A DNA stretch of 64,000 bases from Corynebacterium sp. HMSC036D02 (GTDB taxonomy: Bacteria; Actinomycetota; Actinomycetes; Mycobacteriales; Mycobacteriaceae): the NCBI RefSeq assembly GCF_001836165.1, contig NZ_KV827675.1, positions 56,898 to 120,897 of the forward strand, given 5' to 3'. Below the pieces are notes generated by a model that worked only from the letters and a program-made list of their open reading frames with translations, was not told the origin of the DNA and did not search any database. Shown here piece by piece: positions 36,663 through 46,980 of the stretch. The position numbers and the translations under genes were made by a program. Numbering within the stretch: position 1 is the first letter of the stretch; each line of letters opens with the position of its first letter.

Positions 36663-38783
36663 CTAGCCACGGAAGGCATACCACTGCACCGAGTTGGCCG
36701 GCAGGTGCAGCTGGACGTGGTTGCCTTCGGAGCGCACGCGGTGGGCAAGGTCGTTGCCAGCGCCCTGGTAGACGGCGTCGTCTGTGTTGATGACTAGCTC
36801 CCACTCGCCATCGCGCGGCAACCAGAGGTCATAGTTCGGCACCGAGCTGCCGGAGAAGTTGCACACCGCCAACAGGGCGGAGCCGTCCTTGCCGTAGCGG
36901 ACGTAGCCGAGCATGTTGTTGTTCGAGTCATCAGCCTTGACCCACTGGAAGCCATCCTGCGTGAAGTCTTGTGTCCACAGGGCTGGCTGTTGCTTGTACA
37001 CCGCGTTGAGGTCGCGCACCAGGCGCTTAACGCCGTGGTGCCACTCGTTGCCCCAGCCTTCCAAGTTGGACCAGTCCACGGAGTGACCTTCGGCCCATTC
37101 GGTGGTCTGGCCAAACTCTTGGCCCATGAACATCAGCTGTTTGCCCGGGTGGGAGAACATGTAACCATACAGTGCGCGCAGGCCCGCGGCCTTATTCCAG
37201 TCGTCGCCCGGCATGCGCTCCCACAAGGAGCCCTTGCCGTGGACCACTTCGTCGTGGCTAAACGGCAGTACGTAGCGCTCCGAGTAGGCGTAGACCATGG
37301 AGAAGGTGAGCTCACCGTGGTGGTAGCGGCGGTGGATCGGCTCGTGCTTGAAGTACTCCAGGGTGTCGTTCATCCAGCCCATGTTCCACTTCAGGCTAAA
37401 GCCCAATCCGCCCTCGTGAGTCGGTGCGGTAACACCGGGCCAGGAGGTGGATTCCTCGGCGATGGTCAGCACGCCCGGGTGGTTACGGTTCAGCGTGGCG
37501 TTGGTCTCCTGCAGGAATTGGACTGCCTCAAGGTTCTCGCGCCCGCCGTAGATGTTGGGCAGCCATTCCTCGCGGGAGTAGTCCAGGTAGAGCATGGAAG
37601 CAACGGCGTCGACGCGCAGGCCGTCGATGTGGAATTCTTCGGCCCAGTAGAGGGCATTGGCCACAAGGAAGTTGCGCACCTCGTTGCGTCCGAAGTCAAA
37701 GACATAGGTGCCCCAATCCGCCTGCTCACCGCGGCGCGGGTCCGGGTGTTCGTAGAGTGCCTGCCCATCAAACCGACCCAGCGCCCATTCGTCCTTGGGG
37801 AAGTGCGCGGGTACCCAGTCGATGAAGACGCCGATGCCAGCGTTATGCAAATCGTCGATAAGCGCGCGCAGCTCATCCGGGGAGCCCCAGCGCGCGGAGG
37901 GAGCGTAGTAGCCGGAGACCTGGTAGCCCCAGGAACCGCCGAAGGGGTGCTCGGCCACGGGCAGCAGCTCCACGTGGGTAAAGCCGTGCTCCAGCAGGTA
38001 GGGGATGAGCTCTTCGCGCAAGGTGTTGTAGTTGGCGCCTACCTTCCAGGAACCGACGTGCAGCTCGTAGACGCTCATCGGGACGTCGAGGTCCCCGGTG
38101 CGGCTGCTCATCCACTCCTCATCGCTCCACTCAAAGCTGGAGCGCGCCACCACGGAGGCTGTCTCCGGCGGGGCGATGGTGCGCTTGGCTAGGGGGTCGG
38201 CCTTGTCAATGCGCGGAGAGTTCTTGCCGTGGACCGCAAACTTATAGCGCTCGCCTTCGCCCACACCGGGGATGAAGACCTCCCAAATGCCCGTGGAGCC
38301 AAGGCAACGCATGGGGTATTGGGTAGGGTTCCAGCCGCAGAAGTCACCGACCACGGCCACGCCCTCCGCGTTGGGTGCCCACACGGCAAACGCGGTGCCT
38401 TCGACTACGCCCATGTCGGTGGTGTAGCTCTTGAGGTTGGCCCCCAGTACTTCCCAGAGGCGTTCGTGGCGGCCCTCGCCGATGAGGTGCTGATCCAGGG
38501 TGCCCAGGGTAGGCAGGAAGTGGTAGCCATCCGCTACCTCGATTGCGGGCTGTCCTGGGTAGGTGATACGCAGGCGGTAGTCTGCTTCTTCGGCGAGCGG
38601 GGCCTCCCAGATATCATCTCCAACCGCGCGCATGGCGAGGGTCTCGGTGGCGGTGACGAGCTCGACGGCTTCGGCACCGGGGCGGCGAGTGCGGACGGTT
38701 CCATCGTGCCAACCATAGAAATCATGGGGCGCGTGGTGGCGGCAGTGGTTGAGGCGTTCGAGGTCTGAGGCCGGGATGTTCAT
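36663..38783 (-). CDS. glgB: 1,4-alpha-glucan branching enzyme
   Basis: Adds alpha-1,6 branches to glucan. Start taken at 38783 ([11 protein letters not shown]), giving 706 residues; a GTG eight codons upstream is an alternative. N-terminal carbohydrate-binding modules ([20 protein letters not shown]) precede the GH13 barrel with catalytic Asp in GLRVDAV, Glu in TIAEEST and Asp in SHDEVVHG. It lies 106 bp downstream of glgE, with a terminator-like hairpin between. In Corynebacteriales it works with GlgE to build branched glucan. Confidence 0.96.
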   Translation of the reverse strand: MNIPASDLERLNHCRHHAPHDFYGWHDGTVRTRRPGAEAVELVTATETLAMRAVGDDIWEAPLAEEADYRLRITYPGQPAIEVADGYHFLPTLGTLDQHLIGEGRHERLWEVLGANLKSYTTDMGVVEGTAFAVWAPNAEGVAVVGDFCGWNPTQYPMRCLGSTGIWEVFIPGVGEGERYKFAVHGKNSPRIDKADPLAKRTIAPPETASVVARSSFEWSDEEWMSSRTGDLDVPMSVYELHVGSWKVGANYNTLREELIPYLLEHGFTHVELLPVAEHPFGGSWGYQVSGYYAPSARWGSPDELRALIDDLHNAGIGVFIDWVPAHFPKDEWALGRFDGQALYEHPDPRRGEQADWGTYVFDFGRNEVRNFLVANALYWAEEFHIDGLRVDAVASMLYLDYSREEWLPNIYGGRENLEAVQFLQETNATLNRNHPGVLTIAEESTSWPGVTAPTHEGGLGFSLKWNMGWMNDTLEYFKHEPIHRRYHHGELTFSMVYAYSERYVLPFSHDEVVHGKGSLWERMPGDDWNKAAGLRALYGYMFSHPGKQLMFMGQEFGQTTEWAEGHSVDWSNLEGWGNEWHHGVKRLVRDLNAVYKQQPALWTQDFTQDGFQWVKADDSNNNMLGYVRYGKDGSALLAVCNFSGSSVPNYDLWLPRDGEWELVINTDDAVYQGAGNDLAHRVRSEGNHVQLHLPANSVQWYAFRG

Positions 38784-38820
38784 ACAGACCAAATTACCCA
38801 AGAACACGTGCTCGCGGGGC

Positions 38821-38871
38821 CGAAAAGAAACCCCGCGCTACCCAGAAAGGGGGACGGAATCAGCGCCGGGT
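38821..38871 (-). terminator. Terminator after glgE
   Basis: On the minus strand the arms acccggcgct and agcgcggggt pair with one mismatch and are followed by TTTCTTTT. It stands between glgE and glgB, so read-through into glgB is probably partial. Confidence 0.6.
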
Positions 38872-38889
38872 ATCTACTGGCCTGAGAGC

Positions 38890-40902
38890 TTAAGCGCGGT
38901 AGTCGTTGACACGGCGCCACGCGATGCGTTCTTGCAGGTCATGGTGGGCTGGCGGAAGGATGAAAACGTGGGCGACGTCGCGAAGCGGTTCCAAGCGCAC
39001 GAAATTGCGGTCGGACCACTCGTAGGCGGCACCACTGATGGTGTCCTGCACCGTGAAGTGTTCACCCGGGTGGCGGCCCACGGCAGCCAGATCAACAAAG
39101 ACCGTAGCCTCCTGCGCATTGCGCGGGTCCAGGTTGACCACCACGAGCACCACGTTGCCGGTGGTGGGATCGGCCTTGGAGTAGGCGATGATGGCCTCGT
39201 TATCCGTGTTGTGGAAGCGTAGCGTGCGCAGCTGCTGGAGGGCCGGGTTTTCGCGGCGGATGAGGTTGAGCAGGCGGATATAGGATTCCAGGGAGTCACC
39301 GGACTTGACGGCGGCCTGGAAGTCGCGCGGGCGCAGCTCGTACTTTTCCGAGTCGAGGTACTCCTCGCTGCCTGGCTTGACGGCTTGGTGCTCGTAGAGC
39401 TCGAAGCCGGAGTACACGCCCCACAACGGGGACAGGGTAGCCGCCAGGGTGGCGCGGATGGCGAACATGGCGCGCCCACCGGTCTGCAGGGATTCGTGGA
39501 GAATATCCGGGGTATTGACAAAGAGGTTGGGGCGGCAGATATCGGCCTGCTCCACGTGCATCTGCGCGAACTCCGTGAGCTCGTGCTTGGAGGTCTGCCA
39601 TGTGAAGTAGGTATAAGACTGCGTAAATCCTGCCTTAGCCAGGCCGAAAAGGCGCGGGGCGCGCGTGAAGGCCTCGGAGAGGAAGATGACCTCTGGGTAG
39701 GTGATGTGCACCTTGGAAATCAGCCAGTTCCAGAAGTTAGCCGGCTTGGTGTGTGGGTTGTCCACGCGGAAGGTGGTGACTCCGGCCTCCACCCAGATCA
39801 TGACGATGCGGTAGATCTCTGCGTAGATGGCATCCGGGTCGTTATCGAAGTTCAGCGGGTAGATGTCTTGGTATTTCTTCGGCGGGTTCTCCGCGTAGGC
39901 AATGGTGCCATCGGCCAACACCGTGAAAAACTCTGGGTTGGTCTTAGCCCACGGGTGGTCTGGGGAGGCCTGCAGTGCCAAGTCCAGCGCTACCTCCAGG
40001 CCCAAGTCGGCGGCCTTCTTGACCAGCTGCTTGAAGTCCTCCATGGTGCCCAGCTCCGGGTGCGTGGTGGAGTGATCCTGGATGGCCCACGGAGAGCCCA
40101 CATCACCGGGCTCAGCCACCACCGAGTTATTGCGGCCCTTGCGGTGCACCTTGCCAATGGGGTGGATAGGCGGGAAGTAGACGGTATCGAAACCCATGGC
40201 TGCCACGCGCTCAAGTGCCTGCGCTGTGGTCTTAAACGTGCCGTGCACGGGGTTGCCCTCGTCATCCCAGCCGCCGGTTGAGCGCGGGAAGAGTTCATAC
40301 CACGAGTTGTAGAGGGCCTCGGGACGCTCTACTAGGACCTCGTGGATGTCACCTTCCACCAGCAGGTGGCGCAGCGGGTGGTGGTGGAGGATCTCGGCGA
40401 CCTTATCGGAGAGTGCGGTGCGCACGCGCTTATCGACGTCCACCGACTCATCCTTCAGCTCCTTCGCCGCCTGAAAGAGCAGCTCCGCCTTGTCGCTCGG
40501 GCATTGGATTGCTGCCTCCTCGAAGAGTTCAGCCCCGTGCAACAGGTCGTTGTTGAGTTCTTGCGCGGATTGACCGGCTTCCATCTTCTTGACCACCGCG
40601 TTGCGCCAGGTGGACATCGGATCCGACCAGGCATCGATGCGGAAGAACCAGCGCCCGGTGGTGGCCGGGCTAAACACGCCGTGGACTCGGTCCGGATCCT
40701 CCGGGTCCACCGTCATGGTCACGGAAGACGTAGAGGGGGATTCGGTGTTCCACACCGACAGCGTCGCGGCGACGGCATCGTGGCCCTCGCGCCACACCAG
40801 CGCGGTAACAGGAATGACCTCTCCGACGACGGCCTTCGAGGCGGCATTACCGGAGAGGGAGGGGCGGACATCGTCGATACCAAGGCGTTGAGTCATGCCC
40901 AT
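38890..40902 (-). CDS. glgE: Alpha-1,4-glucan:maltose-1-phosphate maltosyltransferase
   Basis: Extends alpha-glucan from maltose-1-phosphate (GH13_3). Start at 40902 (MGMTQRLGIDDVRP), or two codons later at 40896; a TATTCT box directly upstream suggests a near-leaderless transcript. About 670 residues. The N-terminal S-domain is followed by the barrel with nucleophile Asp in FRVDNPHTKP, acid Glu in IFLSEAFT and Asp in VNTPDILHES. Adjacent to glgB, the conserved actinobacterial pair. Confidence 0.96.
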   Translation of the reverse strand: MGMTQRLGIDDVRPSLSGNAASKAVVGEVIPVTALVWREGHDAVAATLSVWNTESPSTSSVTMTVDPEDPDRVHGVFSPATTGRWFFRIDAWSDPMSTWRNAVVKKMEAGQSAQELNNDLLHGAELFEEAAIQCPSDKAELLFQAAKELKDESVDVDKRVRTALSDKVAEILHHHPLRHLLVEGDIHEVLVERPEALYNSWYELFPRSTGGWDDEGNPVHGTFKTTAQALERVAAMGFDTVYFPPIHPIGKVHRKGRNNSVVAEPGDVGSPWAIQDHSTTHPELGTMEDFKQLVKKAADLGLEVALDLALQASPDHPWAKTNPEFFTVLADGTIAYAENPPKKYQDIYPLNFDNDPDAIYAEIYRIVMIWVEAGVTTFRVDNPHTKPANFWNWLISKVHITYPEVIFLSEAFTRAPRLFGLAKAGFTQSYTYFTWQTSKHELTEFAQMHVEQADICRPNLFVNTPDILHESLQTGGRAMFAIRATLAATLSPLWGVYSGFELYEHQAVKPGSEEYLDSEKYELRPRDFQAAVKSGDSLESYIRLLNLIRRENPALQQLRTLRFHNTDNEAIIAYSKADPTTGNVVLVVVNLDPRNAQEATVFVDLAAVGRHPGEHFTVQDTISGAAYEWSDRNFVRLEPLRDVAHVFILPPAHHDLQERIAWRRVNDYRA

Positions 40903-40953
40903 AGAATAATGCAGCTGTGTCAGTTTCACCGGGGAAGAAGGATTTCAGCCACA

Positions 40954-41802
40954 ATGGTGCCTGTGAACACTCCAGAGCAAATGAGCCAGCAAGACCCCGA
41001 ACTGATGGAAACCGACGAAGATTGGTTGATTGACTTCCGCGGCGTCGAGCTGCGACGCGGCGGGCGCACGCTGGTGGGGCCCATCGATTGGCAGGTGGAG
41101 CTCGACGAGCGCTGGGTCATCATCGGCCCCAACGGTGCAGGCAAGACCTCCCTGGTGCGGATGGCCGCCGCCGAAGAGTTTCCCTCCGCGGGCGTGGCTT
41201 ACCTAATGGGGGAGCGCCTGGGTAAGACGGATATGCGGGACCTGCGCGCCGCTATCGGTATTTCCTCCGCTGCCGTCCAGCACCGCATCCCGGACAACGA
41301 ACGCGTGGATGATCTCGTTGTGTCTGCCGGCTATGCGGTCCTCGGGCGCTGGCGTGAGGACTACCAAGACATGGACTTCTCCCGCGCCGATGACATCCTG
41401 GCTCAGGTCGGCGCATCCCACTTGGCAAAGCGGACCTGGGGCACGCTCTCCGAAGGGGAGAAGAAGCGCGTCATCCTCGCCCGCGCGCTTATGGCCAACC
41501 CGGAGCTACTCATCCTGGATGAGCCCTCCGCCGGTATGGACTTGGGCGGCCGTGAGGACCTCGTGGGCTACCTGGGGGACCTAGCACTCGATGCGGATGC
41601 CCCGGCAATTGTCATGATTACCCACCACGTCGAGGAAATCCCTTATGGATTTACCCATGCGATGCTTCTGGATGAGGGTAAGGTCGTGGCCAAAGGACTC
41701 ATTAACTCTGTCCTGACGTCGGAAAACCTTTCCAAGGCCTTCCACCAACCCATCCAGGTGGATCGCATCGGGGAGAGGTACTTCGCCCGACGAGTCCGCT
41801 AA
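40954..41802 (+). CDS. ABC transporter ATP-binding protein
   Basis: About 282 residues from the ATG at 40954 (GAAGAAGGA upstream); an ATG at 40981 is an alternative. Walker A GPNGAGKTS, signature LSEGEKKRV (LSEGE instead of LSGGQ), Walker B LLILDEPSAGMDLGG and the H-loop ITHHVEEIP. Single ATPase domain with no permease beside it, so the partner or role is unknown. Similar stand-alone ATPases (YlmA-like) occur in firmicutes and actinobacteria. Divergent from glgE, 51 bp apart. Confidence 0.9.
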   Translation: MVPVNTPEQMSQQDPELMETDEDWLIDFRGVELRRGGRTLVGPIDWQVELDERWVIIGPNGAGKTSLVRMAAAEEFPSAGVAYLMGERLGKTDMRDLRAAIGISSAAVQHRIPDNERVDDLVVSAGYAVLGRWREDYQDMDFSRADDILAQVGASHLAKRTWGTLSEGEKKRVILARALMANPELLILDEPSAGMDLGGREDLVGYLGDLALDADAPAIVMITHHVEEIPYGFTHAMLLDEGKVVAKGLINSVLTSENLSKAFHQPIQVDRIGERYFARRVR

Positions 41803-41897
41803 CTCCTAGTACATAACCCCTAGTAGATAATCTCAGTACGCATTCTCGACGTATACCTCTCGAATTCTGCTTTTAGCTTGCAGGCACGGAAAGTTGC

Positions 41898-42725
41898 ATG
41901 AGCCAGTCCATCCACGACAGCCTTGACGCCATCGACCCTGGCGAAACCACGGGCTTCAATGGGGCACGCCTGGCCGCCACGGTTCTCCTTTTGCGTGATA
42001 CCGCGGAGGGCTTGCGCGTGTGGATCCAAGAACGCGTGCACACCATGCGTAACTACCCTGGCCACGTCGTCTTTCCCGGCGGCGGGGTAGACCCGCGTGA
42101 CTTCCCACCACGTACTTGGGATTCCGGTGAGCTGTGGGCGGGTCGCTCAGTGGTTTCTATTGCGCGGCGCATGGGCGTGACCAAATACAAGGCACACGCC
42201 CTCGTCTTCGCCGCCGCCCGCGAACTGTTCGAGGAGGCCGGCACGCTGTTAGCGATCCGCGATGACGGTTTGGTTTCCGACGCCTCTCGCTACCACCGCG
42301 AGCGCGAGCTGTTAGAAACCCACGAGATTTCCTTCACCGACTTCCTCGAACACAACGGCATGCGTGTCGACGCCGACATGCTATTGCCCTGGTCCCGCTG
42401 GGCCGGTGAAGATAACAACCACTGGTTCGACACCTTCTTCTTCATCGGTGTGCTGCCCGAGGGCCAAGAACCCGATGGGGATACAGGGGAAGCCGACGAC
42501 GCCGGCTGGTTCGACCCACAATTGGTCCTCGATGGCTGGCGCGCCGGGTTGGTACGCCTAGCCATTCCCACCTGGGCGCAGCTCAAGCGCCTCACGTCCT
42601 ATTCCAGCGTCAAGGAAGTCTTGGACGATGCCTCCTTCTCCGATCTGCGCCCGATTATCGGCGACCCGCGCGATGATGAGCGCTACCGCGAATACTTCAC
42701 CACCTTCCCCGTTGACCGAATCTAA
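41898..42725 (+). CDS. Nudix hydrolase
   Basis: 275 residues. The Nudix box is present as FPGGGVDP followed at a long distance by AARELFEEAG, with an insertion of about 45 residues between the first glycine and the REx2EE part, as in NUDT7/NUDT19-like enzymes. Such enzymes hydrolyse CoA derivatives or other nucleotides; the substrate is unknown here. It precedes the THUMP-like methyltransferase by 21 bp and may share its transcript. The 95 bp before it show no gene. Confidence 0.85.
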   Translation: MSQSIHDSLDAIDPGETTGFNGARLAATVLLLRDTAEGLRVWIQERVHTMRNYPGHVVFPGGGVDPRDFPPRTWDSGELWAGRSVVSIARRMGVTKYKAHALVFAAARELFEEAGTLLAIRDDGLVSDASRYHRERELLETHEISFTDFLEHNGMRVDADMLLPWSRWAGEDNNHWFDTFFFIGVLPEGQEPDGDTGEADDAGWFDPQLVLDGWRAGLVRLAIPTWAQLKRLTSYSSVKEVLDDASFSDLRPIIGDPRDDERYREYFTTFPVDRI

Positions 42726-42746
42726 GCCACACCTGAAGAAACCTGC

Positions 42747-43898
42747 ATGAGCTACACTCTGGACGAAGTTGCCTTCCTGCGCGAGAATGCAGCCGCCATC
42801 GACACCGCCGCAGAGGACCTGGAAGGCACAAAGAAGGCGCACCTGAGGGACGTCGCCAAGCTGCAGGCGCAGTTCGGTGATTATGGGCGCGCCGTGGCCG
42901 AGCTCATCCAAGCTCGTAGCTCCGGAAAGCTGCCGCAGGATTGGCTCATGGACCACGACTCTGCACAACAGGCCACTCCACCCGCGGTGGCCACCTACCG
43001 CGCGCAATTCCTCCAGGAGCGCAACGTGGAACTCGTCCACGACCTCACGTGTTCCATCGGCACCGAAGGCCAGGCCTATCGCCCCGGCGCTTATGTGGGC
43101 AGCGACCTGGATGCCTCGCGCGTGGCCATGGCGCGGCACAACATTGAGCACCCCGTCTTTCGCGCAGATGCGCTGACAACAACGACGACCGCCGAGGTCT
43201 GCATCGCCGACCCCGCCAGGCGCCAAGGCGGCAACCGTATCACCCGGCTTGACCAACTGCTACCGCCACCAGCAGACCTGTTGGCCACCCACGGCGAGAT
43301 GGCCATCAAATGCGCGCCGGGCATCGACCATTCCGAATGGGAGGGGCTGGCCTGTGTGGTCAGCCTCGACGGCGGGGTGAAGGAGACCTGCCTGTATACC
43401 CCGGGGCTGGGAACGGGGAAGAGGGCAGTGGTCCTCACCACCACGCCCGAAGGACTACACACGGACGTCATCGAGGATGACCTCGACGAAGAAGAACTGC
43501 CTGAGGCAGGGCCCATCGGCCGCTTTCTCATCGATCCCGACGGCGCCATCGTGCGCGCCGGGCTGGTGCGCCACTACGCCGCGCGGGAAGGCCTGCACCA
43601 GCTGGACCCACGCATTGCTTACCTCACCGGTGACCGCCTGCCTCACGGCACGTCCGGATTTGAATTCATCGAGATGGTCCCCATGAAGAAGCTCAAGGCG
43701 GCGATGGCGGCCCATGATGTCGGCTCGCTAGAAATCCTGGTACGCGGGCAAGACGTGAACCCGGACCAGCTGCGCAAAAAGCTCAAACTCAAAGGCTCCA
43801 CGGCCAAGACCCTCGTGGTTACGCGCATCGGGGCGAAGGGAGTCGCGGTGTTGTGTGGACCGCGAGTAGTATCGTCCGAAGGTAATTACGCACCCTAA
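42747..43898 (+). CDS. Class I SAM methyltransferase with THUMP-like domain
   Basis: 383 residues. Residues 1-90 are helical. The Rossmann part has VHDLTCSIGTEGQAY, GSDLDASRVAMARHN and the catalytic-region IADPARRQGGNRI. The C-terminal 100 residues form the THUMP-like domain with GFEFIEMVPMKKLKAAMAAH and a final GVAVLCGPR. The target is probably RNA, by family resemblance, but is not known. Confidence 0.85.
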   Translation: MSYTLDEVAFLRENAAAIDTAAEDLEGTKKAHLRDVAKLQAQFGDYGRAVAELIQARSSGKLPQDWLMDHDSAQQATPPAVATYRAQFLQERNVELVHDLTCSIGTEGQAYRPGAYVGSDLDASRVAMARHNIEHPVFRADALTTTTTAEVCIADPARRQGGNRITRLDQLLPPPADLLATHGEMAIKCAPGIDHSEWEGLACVVSLDGGVKETCLYTPGLGTGKRAVVLTTTPEGLHTDVIEDDLDEEELPEAGPIGRFLIDPDGAIVRAGLVRHYAAREGLHQLDPRIAYLTGDRLPHGTSGFEFIEMVPMKKLKAAMAAHDVGSLEILVRGQDVNPDQLRKKLKLKGSTAKTLVVTRIGAKGVAVLCGPRVVSSEGNYAP

Positions 43899-43932
43899 TA
43901 GTTTCAAAATTTACGGAAGGGGAAGTGCCCAC

Positions 43933-44733
43933 ATGCCAGTCATTGTGGCTCTGGTCAAGCACGTACCGGATACGTGGTCAACGAAGTCCCTCGAGGCGGA
44001 CCACACCTTGGACCGCACCTCGGTGGATAACGTCATCGATGAGGTCAACGAGTACTCCGTCGAACAGGCACTGCGCCTGCGCGACGATAACGCCGACGCC
44101 GGCTATGAGGTCGTGGCGCTTACCATGGGCCCGGCGGCTGCCGACGAGGCCCTGCGCAAGGCCCTGGCCATGGGCGCGGACCACGCCGTGCACGTGACGG
44201 ACGACGCCCTCGCCGGCGCCGACGCCCTGGCCACCGCCTGGGTCCTCAACGCAGCCATCAATAAGGTGGCTGAGAAATTCGGCGAAGTCCAGGTCATCAC
44301 CTTGGGCAATAATTCCTCGGACGCCTCCACCGGCCTTCTCGCTGGCCTGCTGGCCGAGTACCGCCAGCTGCCCGCGCTCACGGAGCTCAAGGCAGCCTCC
44401 CTGGCCGGCGCCACCGCCACCGGCACCCGCGAGGACGCCCACGGCCACTGGGAGCTCAGCGCTAACCTGCCGGCCATCCTGTCCTTTACCGATAAGGCCG
44501 ACAAGCCGCGCTTCCCCAACTTCAAGGGCCTGATGGCTGCCAAGAAGGCTGAGGTCACCACGCTCGCCGTGGCCGACCTGGGCATCGACGGCGTGCCGTC
44601 CACCACCACGGTTACCGCCTCCGCGCAGCGACCGGCCCGCACCGCCGGTGAGGTCATCACCGATCCTGATCCGGCCGTGGCTGCTGCCAAGGTCGCGGAC
44701 TTCCTGGCCGCCAAGAATCTCATCGAGGGTTAA
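43933..44733 (+). CDS. etfB: Electron transfer flavoprotein beta subunit
   Basis: Binds AMP and, together with the alpha subunit, one FAD, to shuttle electrons from acyl-CoA and other dehydrogenases to the quinone pool. 266 residues. N-terminal VIVALVKHVPDTW, conserved LTMGPAAADEALRKALAMGAD and FGEVQVITLGNN. GGAAGGGGAA upstream of the ATG. First gene of etfB-etfA-nifS, 12 bp ahead of etfA. Confidence 0.95.
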   Translation: MPVIVALVKHVPDTWSTKSLEADHTLDRTSVDNVIDEVNEYSVEQALRLRDDNADAGYEVVALTMGPAAADEALRKALAMGADHAVHVTDDALAGADALATAWVLNAAINKVAEKFGEVQVITLGNNSSDASTGLLAGLLAEYRQLPALTELKAASLAGATATGTREDAHGHWELSANLPAILSFTDKADKPRFPNFKGLMAAKKAEVTTLAVADLGIDGVPSTTTVTASAQRPARTAGEVITDPDPAVAAAKVADFLAAKNLIEG

Positions 44734-44745
44734 AGGAGAAAAGTT

Positions 44746-45705
44746 ATGTCTCACGTTTATGTCCTGGTTGAGCACGAAGCAGAGCAGCTCAGCCCCGTTA
44801 CCGGCGAGCTGATTACCGCCGCCCGCGCACTCGGTACCGTCTCCGCCGTGGTCGTGGCCAAGGACGCCGCCACCGCAGCTTCCTTCGACGCCGAGCTGGG
44901 CAACTTGGGCGCCGCCCAGGTAGTTCAGGCCATCGCCGCGGACTATGAACAGCGCATCGTCACTCCGGAGGTCGACGCCCTCCACGCCCTGGCCGCCAAT
45001 AACCCGGCGCCCATCGTGCTGGCTGCCACCCCGACCAACAACGAGATTGCTGGCCGCCTCGCTGCCCGCCTGGGCTCGGGTGCCCTGGTCAACGTCGACG
45101 GCATCAATGCTGACGGCTCCGCACACCACACCATCTTCGGCGGCTCCTACGAGACCTCCTCCACGGCCACCGGCTCCGTGGTCTACACCCTGCGCCCGGG
45201 CTCCGTGGCTGCCGAACCCCAGCCGGTCACCGCGGCACCCGCTCCCTTCGAGCTGCCTGCCGCCACCGCGAAGGACGTCACCGTCACCTCCTTCACCCCG
45301 GCGGAGAAGACCGCCCGTCCGGAGCTGACCTCCGCGAAGGTCGTCGTCGCCGGCGGCCGCGGCGTGGGCGACAAGTTCGCCGACGTGGTGGAGCCGCTTG
45401 CCGACGCACTCGGTGGCGCCGTCGGCGCCACCCGCGACGCCGTGGACGAAGGCTTCTACGACCCGGCCCACCAGGTGGGCCAGACTGGCGTGACCGTCTC
45501 CCCGAAGCTCTACATCGGCCTGGGTATTTCCGGTGCAATCCAGCACACCTCCGGCATGCAGACCTCGGAGACCATCGTTGTGGTCAACCAAGACCAGGAC
45601 GAGCCGTTCTTCCAGATCGCCGATCTGGGCGTGGTGGGTGACCTCCACGAGATCGCCCCGGCCCTGGTCTCCGAGCTTGAGTCCCGCAAGGGGGCCGGCA
45701 ACTAA
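44746..45705 (+). CDS. etfA: Electron transfer flavoprotein alpha subunit
   Basis: FAD-binding partner of EtfB, 319 residues. The C-terminal FAD domain contains [39 protein letters not shown] and [20 protein letters not shown], the signature of the family. GGAGAA upstream. Its stop overlaps the nifS start (TAATG). Confidence 0.96.
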   Translation: MSHVYVLVEHEAEQLSPVTGELITAARALGTVSAVVVAKDAATAASFDAELGNLGAAQVVQAIAADYEQRIVTPEVDALHALAANNPAPIVLAATPTNNEIAGRLAARLGSGALVNVDGINADGSAHHTIFGGSYETSSTATGSVVYTLRPGSVAAEPQPVTAAPAPFELPAATAKDVTVTSFTPAEKTARPELTSAKVVVAGGRGVGDKFADVVEPLADALGGAVGATRDAVDEGFYDPAHQVGQTGVTVSPKLYIGLGISGAIQHTSGMQTSETIVVVNQDQDEPFFQIADLGVVGDLHEIAPALVSELESRKGAGN

Positions 45706-46829
45706 TGCCTCGCTACCTCGATTACGCAGCCACCCAACCCATGCGCCAGTGCGCCATCGACGCCTGGGTCGACGCCGCCGGGTCCCTGAACCCCGGCTCT
45801 GCCTATGGCTCCGGGCGCAAGGCGCGCTCCGTGTTGGATGACGCCCGCGAGACCGTCGCCGAGCTGCTCGGCTGCGAACCCATCGAGGTAGTCTTCACTT
45901 CCTCCGGCACGGAGGCGGATAACATCGCAATCCAGGGTCTTTTCCGTGCGGGGTCGGATACGACACCGCACATCATCTCGACCCCCATCGAGCACCCCGC
46001 CGTCCTGGAGACCGTGGACAAGCTCCGCGCTGAGCACGGCGCTACCGTGGACCTGCTCCCGGTTGATTCCACCGGCCACGTCAACGACTTAAGCGCCCTG
46101 GACACCCCGGCCGCGTTGGCCACGTGCATGTGGGCCAACAACGAGACTGGCGCTATTCAGCCGGTCGCGGACATCACCGAGCGCGCCGCCGCACAGAACA
46201 CCCCGGTTCACATCGATGCCGTGCAGGTCGCCGGCAAGCTACCCATCAACTTCCATGAGCTGGGTGCCACCACACTCGCGGCCAGCGCCCACAAGTTCGG
46301 CGGGCCCCGGGGCATCGGCCTGCTGCTCGCACGCCGTACCCCCGCGCCACTGCCACTAGCCTTCGGCGGCGGCCAGGAGCGCGGCATCCGCCCCGGCACC
46401 GTGGACGTGGCCAGCGCGAGCGCGCTCGCCGCGGCCCTGCGCGAGTCCGTCGCGGAAATGGAGCAGGAGACCTCCCGCTTGAGCGCACTCCGCGACAAGC
46501 TCAAGGCCGGTATTCAGGACAGCATCGACAACGTCATCATCAACTCCGCCGAGCCCACCCTGGCTTCCCACCTCCACGTGTCCTTCCCGGGCACGGATGG
46601 TGACAGCCTCATCATGCTTCTCGACGCCTCCGGCATCGAAGCCTCCGCCGGCTCCGCCTGCCACGCGGGCGTTAACCGCATGTCCCACGTACTCGAGGCC
46701 ATGGGAATCGACGAGGAACACGGTCGCGGCAGCCTTCGCTTCAGCCTGGGCCGCCTCACCACCGACGAGGACATCGACGTGGTCTTGGCAGAGCTTCCGG
46801 AGATCATTCGCCGCGCCCGTTCGGTCTAA
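45705..46829 (+). CDS. nifS: Cysteine desulfurase (NifS/IscS family)
   Basis: PLP enzyme that takes sulfur from cysteine. 374 residues. The PLP lysine is K197 in SAHKFGG, and the sulfur-accepting C319 lies in SAGSACHAG. In Actinobacteria this gene normally stands right before mnmA, to which it probably gives sulfur for 2-thiouridine. Here the two are separated by about 3.3 kb of accessory genes. Confidence 0.95.
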   Translation: MPRYLDYAATQPMRQCAIDAWVDAAGSLNPGSAYGSGRKARSVLDDARETVAELLGCEPIEVVFTSSGTEADNIAIQGLFRAGSDTTPHIISTPIEHPAVLETVDKLRAEHGATVDLLPVDSTGHVNDLSALDTPAALATCMWANNETGAIQPVADITERAAAQNTPVHIDAVQVAGKLPINFHELGATTLAASAHKFGGPRGIGLLLARRTPAPLPLAFGGGQERGIRPGTVDVASASALAAALRESVAEMEQETSRLSALRDKLKAGIQDSIDNVIINSAEPTLASHLHVSFPGTDGDSLIMLLDASGIEASAGSACHAGVNRMSHVLEAMGIDEEHGRGSLRFSLGRLTTDEDIDVVLAELPEIIRRARSV

Positions 46830-46850
46830 GGGAAGCGCGGTTTCTAATAA

Positions 46851-46893
46851 CTTAGCCGGACACTTCACGTGTCGGCTTAGCAGTTCTTTTTTG
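46851..46893 (+). terminator. Terminator after nifS
   Basis: Arms agccggacac and gtgtcggct pair with a one-base bulge around ttcac, followed closely by a run of six T. Confidence 0.85.
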
Positions 46894-46980
46894 ATGGAAA
46901 CTATCTGTTGCGCTTTCCCCAACTCGGCTTATCCTAGGCATGCCGATTAGTTCAGGCTCGCGGAGCTTGGTCGGAAGGTC

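Noticed and set aside
43978..45648. Minus-strand open frame of about 556 codons opposite etfB and etfA
   Set aside because: Gly/Val/Gly-rich shadow of the etf genes; no motif and no start signal.
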